Assembly: GCA_030041195.1 (NCBI GenBank) | Contig: JASHOI010000064.1 | Location: forward strand, 1-46,061 | Direction: 5' to 3' | Source of the DNA: Streptosporangiaceae bacterium | GTDB lineage: Bacteria > Actinomycetota > Actinomycetes > Streptosporangiales > Streptosporangiaceae | Length of the DNA: 46,061 nucleotides | In this document: piece after piece, positions 25,449 through 34,225 of the stretch | Numbering within the stretch: the stretch's first letter is position 1 | How the letters are laid out: the number at the start of each line of letters is the position of its first letter | Notes under the pieces: generated by a model | What the model saw: only the letters and a program-made list of their open reading frames with translations | Databases searched by the model: none | Told to the model about the DNA's origin: nothing | Translations under genes and position numbers: made by a program

Positions 25449-25859
25449 TTACCCGACCAGCGACAGGCGCACCTGTCTGTCCGGATTATCAGCATTAAGG
25501 TCTACAATTGCCACGGACTGCCAGGTTCCAAGCGCCAGCCGGCCGGATACCACCGGCAGCAGCGTGAACGGCGCCACGAATGCGGGCAGCACGTGCGACC
25601 GCCCGTGCCCGCGGGAGCCGTGCGCGTGCTGCCAGCGGTCGTCGGCGGGCAGCACGCCCGCCAGCACCGCCAGCAGGTCCTGGTCGCTGCGGGCGCCCAG
25701 TTCGATCACCGCGACGCCCGCCGTGGCGTGCGGCACGAACACGTGCAGCAGGCCGTCGCCGCCACCGGACGCCTCGCGCGCGAAGTCCTCGCACTGCCGG
25801 GTTATGTCGTAGACGGAGTCGGAGTGCCCGGTGTGCACCCGGATGGTTTCAGTTTTCAT
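25449..25859 (-). CDS. YjbQ / UPF0047 family protein
   Basis: A 136-residue protein with the conserved blocks FVPHATAGVAVIEL, RWQHAHGSRGHGRSHVLPAF and LALGTWQSVAIVDLN. The histidines form the trimer-interface metal/phosphate site of the UPF0047 family. Family members show weak thiamine-phosphate synthase activity, which is the basis of the usual annotation; the natural reaction is not settled. The ATG start has no close strong ribosome-binding site. It ends 214 bases before the DUF3052 start and is 21 bases downstream of the DUF1918 gene, so those two form a pair. Confidence 0.87.
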   Translation of the reverse strand: MKTETIRVHTGHSDSVYDITRQCEDFAREASGGGDGLLHVFVPHATAGVAVIELGARSDQDLLAVLAGVLPADDRWQHAHGSRGHGRSHVLPAFVAPFTLLPVVSGRLALGTWQSVAIVDLNADNPDRQVRLSLVG

Positions 25860-25880
25860 ACGGAACGCGACGCCACGTGC

Positions 25881-26108
25881 TTAAGCCTTCGCCTTGCGCT
25901 GCCTTGGTGTGGCCTTCGCCCTGCGCGTCGGGTGCTCGACGACCGCGTCCGGCCCCGGGAAGATGAGGCAGGTGTGGCCGTCGTCAAACTCGACCAGGTA
26001 GGGCGGTGCGCCACTCGAGTCGCGGACCTCGACGATCACGCCGGTCCGCTCGGGGTGGCCCACGACACTACCCCGCACGTGCAGCCGGTCTCCGACTACA
26101 GCCTGCAT
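25881..26108 (-). CDS. DUF1918 domain protein
   Basis: A 75-residue protein. MQAVVGDRLHVRGSVVGHPE, TGVIVEVRDSSGAPPYLVEF and DDGHTCLIFPGPDAVVEH make up the small SH3-like beta barrel of DUF1918, followed by a basic tail (RRAKATPRQRKAKA). AGGAGGTGAAC is six bases before the ATG at 26108 and settles the start over a longer frame. The barrel plus basic tail suggests nucleic-acid or protein binding, but the function is not known. Divergent from aceE. Confidence 0.88.
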   Translation of the reverse strand: MQAVVGDRLHVRGSVVGHPERTGVIVEVRDSSGAPPYLVEFDDGHTCLIFPGPDAVVEHPTRRAKATPRQRKAKA

Positions 26109-26365
26109 GCGTTCACCTCCTACGCAGGTCCTCCGCTTAGCCCCTGGTCCTACCCAGACTGGCATAGGCAAACAGCGAAGTGAAGGCACCACGGCACGCG
26201 CGGCGTAGCGTTACCGGCCAGTAAAGATGCGTTCAGGGCACTCGCTTGCGAGGATGACAATTAAGGGTAAGAACCAGTGCACTGGGCGGCGGAGTGCTGC
26301 CTGATCAGACACACGGGACCGCAGGCCGGCCGGCCGCGGCACCGCGGGAAGGCAAGGAACAGCTC

Positions 26366-29164
26366 GTGGCCTCTGGACGCCAGCGCTTTTCGATCATCAG
26401 CGACGGCCTGCCCAGCCAGCTTCCGGACATCGACCCCGACGAGACCAGGGAATGGATCGACTCGTTCGACGATGTCGTCAGGGCTCGCGGCCGGTCCCGG
26501 GCCCGGTACCTCATGCTCCGGCTGCTGGAGCGGGCCCGTGAGCAGCAGGTGGGCGTGCCCGGGCTGCGCAGCACCGACTACATCAACACGATCCCGCCCG
26601 AGCGCGAGCCGTGGTTCCCTGGTGACGAGTACATCGAGCGCCGGATCCGCGCCTATATCCGCTGGAACGCCGCGGTGATGGTGTCCCGGGCGAACCGGCC
26701 CGGGATGGGCGTCGGCGGGCACATCGCCACCTATGCGTCGGCCGCCAGCCTCTACGAGGTCGGGTTCAACCACTTCTTCCACGGCAAGGACCACGGCGAG
26801 TCCGGCGACCAGGTGTTCATCCAGGGCCACGCGGCGCCCGGCATCTACGCCCGGGCGTTCCTCGAGGGCCGGCTGACCGAGGACCAGCTGAACGGCTTCC
26901 GCCAGGAACTGTCGCACCGCGGGCAGGGCGGCGGCCTGCCGTCCTACCCGCACCCCCGGCTGATGCCGGACTTCTGGGAGTTCCCGACCGTGTCCATGGG
27001 CCTCGGTGCGATCAACGCGATCTACCAGGCCCGGTTCAACCGGTACCTGCTGGCCCGGGAGCTCAAGGACACCAGCCGGTCGCACGTATGGGCCTTCCTC
27101 GGCGACGGCGAGATGGACGAGCCCGAGGCCCGCGGCGCGATCCAGGTGGCCGCGCGCGAGGAACTGGACAACCTGACCTTCGTGATCAACGCCAACCTGC
27201 AGCGCCTGGACGGCCCGGTGCGCGGCAACGGCAAGATCATCCAGGAGCTTGAGGCGACATTCCGCGGCGCGGGCTGGAACGTCATCAAGGTGATCTGGGG
27301 CCGGGACTGGGATCCGCTGCTGGCCAAGGACACCGACGGGGTGCTGGTCAACAAGATGAACACCACACCGGACGGCCAGTTCCAGACCTACGCGGTGGAG
27401 TCCGGCGCGTACACGCGGGAGAACTTCTTCGGCGGGGACCCGCGGCTGCGCGCCATGGTCGAGCACCTGTCCGACGACGAGATCCGCAACCTGTCCCGTG
27501 GCGGCCATGACTACCGCAAGGTCTACGCGGCGTTCAAGGCGGCGCAGGAGCACGTCGGCCAGCCGACCGTGATCCTGGCGCACACGATCAAGGGCTGGAC
27601 GCTCGGCCCCGACTTCGAGGCGCGCAACGCCACCCACCAGATGAAGAAGCTTACCGTGGCGGAGCTGAAGGAGTTCCGCGACCGGCTGTACCTGGACATC
27701 CCGGACGCAGCCCTCGAGGCCGCGCTGCCGCCGTACTACCACCCGGGCGAGAAGTCCGATGAGATCCAGTACATGAAGGAGCGCCGGGCCGCGCTCGGCG
27801 GCTACCTGCCCAAGCGCGTGGTGCGCGCCAAGCCGCTGCCGCCGCCCGGCGACAAGCCGTACGACGACCTGCTGAAGGGCTCCGGCAAGCAGCCGGTCGC
27901 CACCACGATGGCGTTCGTCCGGCTGCTCAAGGACCTGATGAAGGACCGGCAGATCGGCGCGCGGTTCGTGCCCGTGATCCCGGACGAGGCCCGCACGTTC
28001 GGGATGGACTCGCTGTTCCCGACCGCGAAGATCTACGACCCGCACGGCCAGACCTACGAGGCCGTCGACCGCAGCCTGCTGCTGTCGTACAAGGAATCCG
28101 AGAAGGGCCAGATCCTGCACGAGGGGATCAGCGAGGCCGGCGCGATGGGCTCGGTGATCGCCGCGGGCTCCGCGTACGCGACGCACTCCGTCCACATGAT
28201 CCCGGTCTACATCTTCTACTCGATGTTCGGGTTCCAGCGGACCGGCGACCAGATGTGGGCGCTCGGCGACCAGATGGGCCGCGGCTTCCTGCTCGGGGCG
28301 ACCGCGGGCCGCACCACGCTGGCCGGTGAGGGCCTGCAGCACAACGACGGCCAGTCGGTGCTGCTCGCGTCGGCCAACCCGGCGTGCGTGTCCTACGACG
28401 CGGCCTGGGCGTATGAGCTGTCGTTCATCGTCCGGGACGCGCTGCGGCGGATGTACAGCCCGTCGCCCGACCACCCGGACGGCGAGGACATCTTCTACTA
28501 CCTGACCGTCTACAACGAGCCGTACGTCCAGCCCCCGGTTCTGGCCGACTACCCGGGTGGCGTCGAGGCGCTGGAGCGCGGCGTCCTGCGGGGCCTGTAC
28601 CGGTACGCCGACGCGCCGCAGCCCACCGACACGGGCGAGGCCGGCGAGGCTGGCGGGGAGCGGCCGAGCGAGCGGCCGCGGGCGCAGATCCTCGCCTCGG
28701 GCGTTGGGCTGCGCTGGGCGCTGGAGGCGCAGCGGCTGCTGGCCGAGGACTGGGGTGTGGCTGCCGAAGCATGGTCGGCCACGTCCTGGACCGAGCTGCG
28801 CCGGGACGCGCTGAACTGCGACGAGTGGAACATGCTGCACCCGGACGCGGAGCCGCACGTGCCGCACGTGGTCAGCGCGCTGGCGGACCATCCGGGCCCG
28901 GTCGTCGCGGTGAGCGACTGGATCCGCGCGGTCCCGGACCAGATCGCCCGCTGGGTCAGCGCCCCGTTCGCCTCGCTCGGCACGGACGGCTGGGGCTTGT
29001 CCGACACCAGGCCAGCCGCCCGCCGGTTCTTCCACGTGGACGCCCAGTCGATCACGCTGGCCGTGCTAACCCAGCTGGTCAAGGCCGGCGAGCTCAAGCC
29101 GGAGGTGCTCGGCCAGGCGATCAGCAAGTACCGCCTAGACCTCGACGTCAGCGACGCCCTGTAA
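26366..29164 (+). CDS. aceE: Pyruvate dehydrogenase E1 component, homodimeric type
   Basis: A 932-residue E1 enzyme. It decarboxylates pyruvate with thiamine diphosphate and passes the acetyl group to the lipoyl domain of E2. The opening [40 protein letters not shown], the TPP-binding motif [15 protein letters not shown]...NANLQ near residue 250, and [21 protein letters not shown] in the second half are characteristic of AceE. GTG at 26366 has AAGGAAC upstream; GTG at 26294 would add 24 residues and cannot be excluded. The 3' end overlaps the convergent amidohydrolase gene by 17 bases. Other PDH subunits are not adjacent, as is usual in actinobacteria. Confidence 0.95.
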   Translation: MASGRQRFSIISDGLPSQLPDIDPDETREWIDSFDDVVRARGRSRARYLMLRLLERAREQQVGVPGLRSTDYINTIPPEREPWFPGDEYIERRIRAYIRWNAAVMVSRANRPGMGVGGHIATYASAASLYEVGFNHFFHGKDHGESGDQVFIQGHAAPGIYARAFLEGRLTEDQLNGFRQELSHRGQGGGLPSYPHPRLMPDFWEFPTVSMGLGAINAIYQARFNRYLLARELKDTSRSHVWAFLGDGEMDEPEARGAIQVAAREELDNLTFVINANLQRLDGPVRGNGKIIQELEATFRGAGWNVIKVIWGRDWDPLLAKDTDGVLVNKMNTTPDGQFQTYAVESGAYTRENFFGGDPRLRAMVEHLSDDEIRNLSRGGHDYRKVYAAFKAAQEHVGQPTVILAHTIKGWTLGPDFEARNATHQMKKLTVAELKEFRDRLYLDIPDAALEAALPPYYHPGEKSDEIQYMKERRAALGGYLPKRVVRAKPLPPPGDKPYDDLLKGSGKQPVATTMAFVRLLKDLMKDRQIGARFVPVIPDEARTFGMDSLFPTAKIYDPHGQTYEAVDRSLLLSYKESEKGQILHEGISEAGAMGSVIAAGSAYATHSVHMIPVYIFYSMFGFQRTGDQMWALGDQMGRGFLLGATAGRTTLAGEGLQHNDGQSVLLASANPACVSYDAAWAYELSFIVRDALRRMYSPSPDHPDGEDIFYYLTVYNEPYVQPPVLADYPGGVEALERGVLRGLYRYADAPQPTDTGEAGEAGGERPSERPRAQILASGVGLRWALEAQRLLAEDWGVAAEAWSATSWTELRRDALNCDEWNMLHPDAEPHVPHVVSALADHPGPVVAVSDWIRAVPDQIARWVSAPFASLGTDGWGLSDTRPAARRFFHVDAQSITLAVLTQLVKAGELKPEVLGQAISKYRLDLDVSDAL

Positions 29165-30236
29165 TTCCGTCGCCCCGCCGCGCCCTTTGGCTCGCTCCTT
29201 GCAGCGCGCCGCGGAGGATGACCGCCCGCGGGTGGTCGAGCTGGCCCAGGTCGGCCCGCGGGTCGCTGTCGTAGACGACCGCGTCGGCGGGTGCACCCTC
29301 GGCCAGCCCGGGCAGGCCCAGGTAGGCCCGGGCGGCCCAGGAGCCCGCCGCGAGCGCGTCGTGCGCCGGGACACCGGCCGCCGCCAGCGCCCGTATCTCG
29401 TCGGCCACAAGGCCGTGCGGCCGTGAATCGGTCCCGGCCAGCAGCGTGACCCCCGCCTCGGCGGCCGCGGCGGTGAGCTCGGCGTGCACGCTCGCGCCGC
29501 CGACGTACCAGTCCTTTTCCGGCCCCTCGGGCGCCGAAGCGGCGTTCGGCAGGTCTTCGACGATGCTGTAGAGCGTCGGGGTGAGCGCCGTGCCCTGCGC
29601 GGCGAGTTGCGGCAGCAGCGACGGCTCCAGCCACATGCCGTGCTCCAGCGAGTCCACCTTTGCGGCGACCGCCGCCGTGCTGCCTCCCGGGTGCTGCGCG
29701 TGCACCGCGACCCGGCCGCCGACCGCGTGCACGGCGGCGACGACGGCGGCCAGGACATCTGCTGGGATCGGCTCGTCGCCGACGCTCCAGTCGCCGATCA
29801 GCTTGGCCCAGCCGGTGCGTTCTGCCTGCGCTGCCGCGAGCGCCGGGAGCTCCGAATGGTCGGCGCGGCGTCCCCAGCCGTCGACGAACTGCCCGTGCTG
29901 GGCGATCCACGGCCCGGCGTGCACCGCCCGCGGCACGTCGGGATCCCGGCCGAACCAGTCCGGCGGGTCCGCGGCGAGCCCGGGCGAGCGGATCATGGTC
30001 ACGCCGGCCGCGACGTGCTCATGCAGGTCGTCACGCAGCAGGGTCTCGTCGAGCGGCTTGCCGGGCTTCTCGGCGCCGGGATGGGTGTGCGCGTCGACCA
30101 GCCCGGGCAGCAGCCAGCCCTCGGCGACGAGTTCTGCCCCCGCGACCGGGTCCGTGGTCCACCGGTCGCCGTCCGCGTAGAGGTCGAGCGGCTCGCCGTC
30201 CGGCAGCGCCGGGCCGCGCACCCGCAGCACGCTCAC
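29148..30236 (-). CDS. Amidohydrolase (imidazolonepropionase-like)
   Basis: A 362-residue metal-dependent hydrolase. [13 protein letters not shown] gives the HxH metal motif, [14 protein letters not shown] and [10 protein letters not shown] the further histidines, and [11 protein letters not shown] the catalytic aspartate. The C-terminal [14 protein letters not shown] is the usual small beta domain. Substrate could be an imidazolone, dipeptide-like amide or similar cyclic amide. The GTG at 30236 overlaps the upstream TfoX_N stop (GTGA), so the two are translationally coupled. A longer start at 30326 would lie inside that gene and is rejected. Confidence 0.85.
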   Translation of the reverse strand: MSVLRVRGPALPDGEPLDLYADGDRWTTDPVAGAELVAEGWLLPGLVDAHTHPGAEKPGKPLDETLLRDDLHEHVAAGVTMIRSPGLAADPPDWFGRDPDVPRAVHAGPWIAQHGQFVDGWGRRADHSELPALAAAQAERTGWAKLIGDWSVGDEPIPADVLAAVVAAVHAVGGRVAVHAQHPGGSTAAVAAKVDSLEHGMWLEPSLLPQLAAQGTALTPTLYSIVEDLPNAASAPEGPEKDWYVGGASVHAELTAAAAEAGVTLLAGTDSRPHGLVADEIRALAAAGVPAHDALAAGSWAARAYLGLPGLAEGAPADAVVYDSDPRADLGQLDHPRAVILRGALQGASQRARRGDGITGRR

Positions 30237-30577
30237 CGGCGCCTCCCCGCGGCCCGCGCGAAGTCGAGCGCCTCCCTCGCCAGCGGGAACCACGGCAGGC
30301 CCGAACCGGGATCGAGGCTCAACCACTCGCGCATCGGCGTGCCCTTGTTCGCGTCGAAGCGGACGCCCTGGCCGGCCGCGACGAGCTCGTCCACCCGGCT
30401 CTCCGGCAGCTTCAGCACCAGCCGTCCGCGGACGAACATCACGAATATCTTTTTCTGGAACCGGACCGCGCCACGGCCGAAGCCGCTGCCGCCCGGCGGC
30501 GGGGTGACCTCAGGGCAGCCGAGCAGGTCGTCGATCAGGTCCTGGTACCGGGCCGCGGTCTCGGTCTCCTCGCGCAC
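30233..30577 (-). CDS. TfoX N-terminal domain protein
   Basis: A 114-residue protein matching the TfoX_N fold: SGFGRGAVRFQKKIFVMFVR, GRLVLKLPESRVDELVAAGQ and GTPMREWLSLDPG. This domain occurs alone in many actinobacteria and is unrelated in use to the competence regulator of gamma-proteobacteria. GTG start; a four-base overlap with the amidohydrolase. Function unknown. Confidence 0.82.
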   Translation of the reverse strand: MREETETAARYQDLIDDLLGCPEVTPPPGGSGFGRGAVRFQKKIFVMFVRGRLVLKLPESRVDELVAAGQGVRFDANKGTPMREWLSLDPGSGLPWFPLAREALDFARAAGRRR

Positions 30578-30614
30578 ACCACCGAGCGTAAGCCTGGCGC
30601 CTGACGGGTTGCGT

Positions 30615-30680
30615 AAATGATGTAGGAGCTTGGCGTGCGGTATGGGCTCGTAGATGATTAACTCGGCGGTTTGATCTTGG
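30615..30680. repeat. Inverted repeat A, left arm
   Basis: The segment runs from AAATGATGTAGGAGC to GGTTTGATCTT. Its reverse complement matches 31012-31076 over about 65 bases (shared blocks AAGATCAAACCG, GCGAGCCC/ACGAGCCC, CTCCTA). It also resembles arm B at 30788 in direct orientation. Confidence 0.65.
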
Positions 30681-30787
30681 TGGCGGGCCTGTTCTCAGGC
30701 TCTAGCGGCGATGTGGTGACCGCCGTCGCATCAGGAGCGGTCAGGTGCGGGCCGACGGCCGGTTTCCGGATCCGCGGCGGGGTCCGC

Positions 30788-30862
30788 CGAAGATCTAGGA
30801 GCCTCGCGTGCGGTATGTGCTCGCAGCGAAATGACCCGTTGCTTTCTGTTGTAGCGTCCTGG
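30788..30862. repeat. Inverted repeat B, left arm
   Basis: The core GCCTCGCGTGCGGTATGTGC followed by TCGCAGCGAAATGACCCGTTG is the reverse complement of 31258-31300 with a handful of mismatches. It shares GTGCGGTATG.GCTCG with arm A, so A and B are members of one repeat family. Confidence 0.7.
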
Positions 30863-30923
30863 CGCATGGTATACACGGCGCGCCAGAGTGAGCGCTTTGG
30901 CTCGAATCTACGTTTGACTTGCT

Positions 30924-31013
30924 GGCGTCAGACAGCGGTTTTCCATGATCGCGGTCGATTTGTTGTCGTATCTGCGAAAAACCCACCGCGATCATGGAAA
31001 CGGGCCTGACGCC
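30924..31013. repeat. Dispersed hairpin repeat (copy C), 90-bp nested palindrome
   Basis: TTTCCATGATCGCGGT (30940-30955) and its exact complement ACCGCGATCATGGAAA (30985-31000) form a 16-bp stem around a 29-base loop. An outer 8-bp stem GGCGTCAG (30924-30931) / CTGACGCC (31006-31013) encloses it. The loop and right arm match copy B at 23644-23684. Confidence 0.85.
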
Positions 31014-31076
31014 AAGATCAAACCGGCGTGTTGATGATCTGCGAGCCCTATTTGCCGCGGATCCTCCTAGATCTTT
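31012..31076. repeat. Inverted repeat A, right arm
   Basis: The segment runs CCAAGATCAAACCGGCG to ATCCTCCTAGATCTTTT, inverted relative to 30615-30680. It immediately follows the copy C hairpin, so the left and right A arms enclose arm B-left and the hairpin. Confidence 0.65.
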
Positions 31077-31081
31077 TAGGT

Positions 31082-31165
31082 GGCGGGCTGGGGCGCGAAG
31101 GTGACGGGCTGGAGCGCGAAGGCGACGGGCTGGGGCGCGAAGGTGGCGGGCTGAGGCGCGGCGCG
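31082..31165. repeat. 21-bp minisatellite, four units
   Basis: Four 21-base units starting at 31082, 31103, 31124 and 31145 follow the pattern GRCGGGCTGRGGCGCGAAGG. The first three differ at only a few positions and the fourth is diverged at its end. No coding frame with a family match uses it. Confidence 0.8.
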
Positions 31166-31231
31166 GCGCCGGGTTTGTCGCGGATGGGCGAATCGGCACC
31201 GGAGCCGGCCAGCCGCTGTGACGCCGCGCCG

Positions 31232-31308
31232 GCAAGCGTGATGACGCAAACCAACGGGTTATTGCGCTGCGAGCCCATGCTGCACGCGAGCCTCCTCGAT
31301 CTTCGAGG
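31232..31308. repeat. Inverted repeat B, right arm
   Basis: AACGGGTTATTGCGCTGCGA, then GCCCATGCTGCACGCGAGCC, is the inverted partner of 30788-30862. The remainder of 30578-31402 contains no open frame with recognisable similarity; the region is best described as an 825-base non-coding repeat nest. Confidence 0.7.
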
Positions 31309-31402
31309 CGGCGGGCCGGCGCCGGCGGGGCCGGCGCGAGGCGGGGCCGCGGGAATGTCGGTGGGCGCCCGTAGCGTGTCCGCTGGATGAGGAGGACCCG
31401 CG

Positions 31403-31768
31403 ATGTTCGACGGAACCCTGATCGTAGAGAGCCTGCAGACCGGCAGCACGCTCGATGGACTGGACCTCATTGTGCGCAAGATCGCGCGGTACGCACCTGG
31501 CGGTATCACCGAAGACCAGCCGGCCATCTGGACCTCGATCGATTTCGAGGTCGCCGACGACGACGCGGAGACGCTGGCCCGCACGCTGGCCGCCGCCCTC
31601 GGCGAGCCGGGTTGGTACGCGAATTTCCAGTCGGCCGACGTGGCATACGTGGTCTTCCACGACAAGGTCTTCCGCTACCCGCGCGGCGACCCGGACGGCC
31701 GGGCCGCGGCGCAGGCACACGGCCGGGTGCTTGGCGTTCCCGAGCCCCAGCTCGACTGGACTGTCTGA
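31403..31768 (+). CDS. Conserved hypothetical protein
   Basis: A 121-residue protein of no family I can name. It starts MFDGTLIVESLQTGSTLDGL and has the pattern of a small alpha-beta domain (WTSIDFEVADDDAETLARTL, GWYANFQSADVAYVVFHDKV). GAGGAGG lies seven bases before the ATG, which strongly supports translation. It is the first gene after the repeat nest and is convergent with a methyltransferase six bases away. No signal peptide or membrane segment. Confidence 0.7.
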   Translation: MFDGTLIVESLQTGSTLDGLDLIVRKIARYAPGGITEDQPAIWTSIDFEVADDDAETLARTLAAALGEPGWYANFQSADVAYVVFHDKVFRYPRGDPDGRAAAQAHGRVLGVPEPQLDWTV

Positions 31769-31773
31769 CCCGG

Positions 31774-32508
31774 TCAGCCACGTGCCGGCGTGCGGGCGAT
31801 GAAGACCCATTCGTAGGCCGGCCGGTCCGGCGCGTCGTGGACATCGACCAGCGTGTACCCGGCTGACCGGAGCGAATCCTCGATCTCGGCCCGGGACCGG
31901 AACCGCCGGGTCGACTCCGAGATCAGCGTCGCCCCGTCGGCGGCGAAGACGAAGGTGCGGCGGTAGCTCACATACTCGCCGTTCACCTCGGTCAGATCCC
32001 ACCAGGTCTCGACTTCGCCCATGCCGGGGACGTCAAGCTTCTGGCAGGTGGCGTCACGGTTCCAGGTCAGCCATGGCCGCCGCCCCGGGTCCCGGGCCTC
32101 GAAAGCCAGATGGCCGCCGGGACGGAGCGCTGCGTTGATGCCGCGCAGCGTCGCCGACCAGTCCTCGTCGGCCAGGATGATGTGGGAGACGTTGGCGGTC
32201 ATCGTTGCCAGGTCGACCTGCAGTGGCGGCAGGGTGGTGGCGTCGCCGTGCAGCCACCGGACAAGCTGCGCGCCGGGCTTGCCGCGAGCTATATCCAGCG
32301 ATGCCGCCGCCGGGTCTACGCCGACCACCGCGACGCCGCGCTCGGCAAGCAGGCAGGCGAACGTGCCGGTGCCGCAGCCGACGTCCAGCACGCTGCGGGC
32401 ACCGAGGTCGGCGGCGATCGAAAGGTAGTGATCGAGGTCGTTGCGCTCCTCCTCCACGGCGTCGTAGATCTGGGCGAGCCGCGGGTCGGCGAAAAGGGCG
32501 TCGGTCAC
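31774..32508 (-). CDS. Class I SAM-dependent methyltransferase
   Basis: A 244-residue methyltransferase. Motif I is SVLDVGCGTGTFACLLAERG near residue 40, motif II VVGVDPAAASLDIAR, motif III-like WLHGDATTLPPL and motif IV ATMTANVSHIILADEDW. HLAFEARDPGRRPWLTWNRD is typical of the YcgJ-like / methyltransferase-25 group. The GTG start has no strong ribosome-binding site. It is divergent from the LLM oxidoreductase. The methyl acceptor is unknown; a small molecule is likely. Confidence 0.88.
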   Translation of the reverse strand: MTDALFADPRLAQIYDAVEEERNDLDHYLSIAADLGARSVLDVGCGTGTFACLLAERGVAVVGVDPAAASLDIARGKPGAQLVRWLHGDATTLPPLQVDLATMTANVSHIILADEDWSATLRGINAALRPGGHLAFEARDPGRRPWLTWNRDATCQKLDVPGMGEVETWWDLTEVNGEYVSYRRTFVFAADGATLISESTRRFRSRAEIEDSLRSAGYTLVDVHDAPDRPAYEWVFIARTPARG

Positions 32509-32633
32509 AAACAGATCGTAAGGACAATGAGTCCGGCTGGGCGTCGGGAGCAGGGAGCGCGGCGCGAAACGGGATGGCTCGGCGTCAGCGCGGGCCCGCC
32601 TCGATTGTCGGTGCGGTGTGGTAGGACCGGCCC

Positions 32634-33467
32634 ATGCGATATGGAGTTGTACTGCCCGGCGGGACAGCCCCCGATCAGCTCGATCAGGCGGTTCTGGCCG
32701 AGCAGGCGGGCTGGGACGGGGTGTTCGTGTGGGAGGCGGCCTACGGGGTGGATGCGTGGACCCTGCTGGCCGCGATGGCCGCGCGGACGCGGCGGGTCAT
32801 GCTCGGCACGATGCTCACGCCGCTGCCCTGGCGCCGCCCGTGGAAGGTCGCCAGCCAGGTGGCAACGCTGGACCAGCTGTCGGGCGGGAGGGCCATCCTC
32901 GCGGTCGGCGTCGGCGCCGTGGATACCGAATTGCCCGACACCGGTGAGGTGACCGGCCTGCGTGACCGCGCCGAGCGGCTGGACGAGGGGATCGACCTCA
33001 TCCACGCCCTCTGGGACGGCGAGACCAGCTACCAGGGGCGGCACTACCGGTATCAGACCGGCCGGCTCGACCTGACCAGGGCCGGGCGGCCGGTGCAGCA
33101 GCGGATCCCGCTGTGGGTGGTTGGCGTCTGGCCGCGGCCCAAGTCGCTGCGCCGGGTGCTGCGTTGCGACGGCATCGTGCCGCAGTATCAGCTGGACGAC
33201 CGGGACCCGGGCCCGGAAGACGCCAGGGCCGTACGCAAGTGGCTGACCGACCACGGGGCCGGGCCCGGCTTTGACATCGTGGCGGACGGCGAGACACCGG
33301 CCAGCGACCCGGCAGCCGCCGCGGCCGTGACCGGTGCCTGGGCAGAGGCGGGCTGCACCTGGTGGCTGGAGACCCGCTGGGAGATGCCGCACGACTCCCC
33401 CGAGCGAATGGGCGACATCCGCACGCGCATCGAAGCCGGACCGCCGGTTCCCGAGGCCGCCGGCTGA
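32634..33467 (+). CDS. LLM-class flavin- or F420-dependent oxidoreductase
   Basis: A 277-residue TIM barrel: MRYGVVLPGG start, LAEQAGWDGVFVWEAAYG, RRVMLGTMLTPLPWRRPWKV, SQVATLDQLSGGRAILAVGV. Actinobacterial members of this subgroup use reduced F420 or FMN. It is shorter than the SsuD-like gene at 10.7 kb and belongs to a different subfamily. It lies alone between a divergent methyltransferase and a convergent TetR gene, with no evident partner. Substrate unknown. Confidence 0.85.
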   Translation: MRYGVVLPGGTAPDQLDQAVLAEQAGWDGVFVWEAAYGVDAWTLLAAMAARTRRVMLGTMLTPLPWRRPWKVASQVATLDQLSGGRAILAVGVGAVDTELPDTGEVTGLRDRAERLDEGIDLIHALWDGETSYQGRHYRYQTGRLDLTRAGRPVQQRIPLWVVGVWPRPKSLRRVLRCDGIVPQYQLDDRDPGPEDARAVRKWLTDHGAGPGFDIVADGETPASDPAAAAAVTGAWAEAGCTWWLETRWEMPHDSPERMGDIRTRIEAGPPVPEAAG

Positions 33468-33523
33468 CGGTTGCGGGCCGGGAAGGCCGCACCAACGAGC
33501 GCAGCTGAGCCCGCGGAACGGGG

Positions 33524-34147
33524 CTACTGCCGGACCAGGTATCCGCCCAGCGACGGCTCGAGCAGGTCGAATGACCTGGAGGCCGCGGCGGCGAGCGCTC
33601 TGCAGATCTCGTCGCGCGGCTGGCCAGCGAGGCTGCGCCGGCTGGCCTCCTCGTACAGCACGCGGTGCACCGACGACAGCAGGGCGGCCACCAGGCGCTG
33701 CTGCGGGTCGTCGACGCCGGTCTCGGCGGCGATCGCGTCGCCGAGCGCGCGCTCTCGCTGGTAGAGCACCTCCAGGCCGCGGCTGGCGAGCACCGGGCTG
33801 TCCGCGATCATCCGCGCGAACGCCGGACTGGATAGCCCGAGCGTCACGTCGGCCCTGGCAACCCGCTCGGCGTAGTCGCGCCGGAACGCGGCGAGCAGGC
33901 TCTCGCCCGGGACCCGGGCGGCGGCGACATCGGCCAGACTGCGGATGATCGCCTCGGCGCGGTCGAAGACCAGGTCCTCCTTGCGCGCGAAGTAGTTCGT
34001 GACCGTCATCTTGGCCACCCCTGCGGCGTCCGCAATCTCAGCGATCGTCACCTCGTCAAAGCCCCGGGTCACGAACAGCTCGGTCGCGACGTCCGAGATG
34101 ACCTGGCGGGTCTCCTGCTTCCGCCGCTCGCGCAGTCCCGTTGCCAC
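33524..34147 (-). CDS. TetR family transcriptional regulator
   Basis: A 207-residue repressor. HTH: QVISDVATELFVTRGFDEVT, IAEIADAAGVAKMTVTNYFA, RKEDLVFDRAEAIIRSL. The C-terminal helices are variable. GTG start with little ribosome-binding signal, so it may be translated from a leaderless mRNA. It is divergent from the VC0807-type membrane protein gene, and the intergenic region contains TAGGTC motifs and a palindrome over the opposite promoter, so control of that gene is the likeliest role. Confidence 0.9.
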   Translation of the reverse strand: MATGLRERRKQETRQVISDVATELFVTRGFDEVTIAEIADAAGVAKMTVTNYFARKEDLVFDRAEAIIRSLADVAAARVPGESLLAAFRRDYAERVARADVTLGLSSPAFARMIADSPVLASRGLEVLYQRERALGDAIAAETGVDDPQQRLVAALLSSVHRVLYEEASRRSLAGQPRDEICRALAAAASRSFDLLEPSLGGYLVRQ

Positions 34148-34190
34148 GCCGTCAGCCTAGCCAATGCATAGGTCGAGCACAAGATTGGGC

Positions 34191-34219
34191 TTGACATATT
34201 TTTAGGTCAAACCTAACTT
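34191..34219 (+). promoter_or_regulatory. Leaderless promoter with embedded operator for the VC0807-type gene
   Basis: TTGACA (34191-34196), a 17-base spacer, then TAACTT (34214-34219) give a near-consensus promoter. The -10 ends seven bases before the ATG, so transcription should begin at or next to the start codon. The palindrome TAGGTCAAACCTA (34203-34215) fills the spacer and touches the -10, and TTGAC...GTCAA arms (34191-34210) overlap it. Confidence 0.7.
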
Positions 34220-34225
34220 GAGGGC

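Noticed and set aside
26261..29035. 924-codon minus-strand open frame across aceE
   Set aside because: Antisense to an unmistakable AceE; composition is arginine/valine/histidine-rich, typical of shadow frames in GC-rich genes.
31082..31165. CRISPR-like array
   Set aside because: Units are contiguous 21-mers with no spacers, so this is a minisatellite; no cas genes are present.
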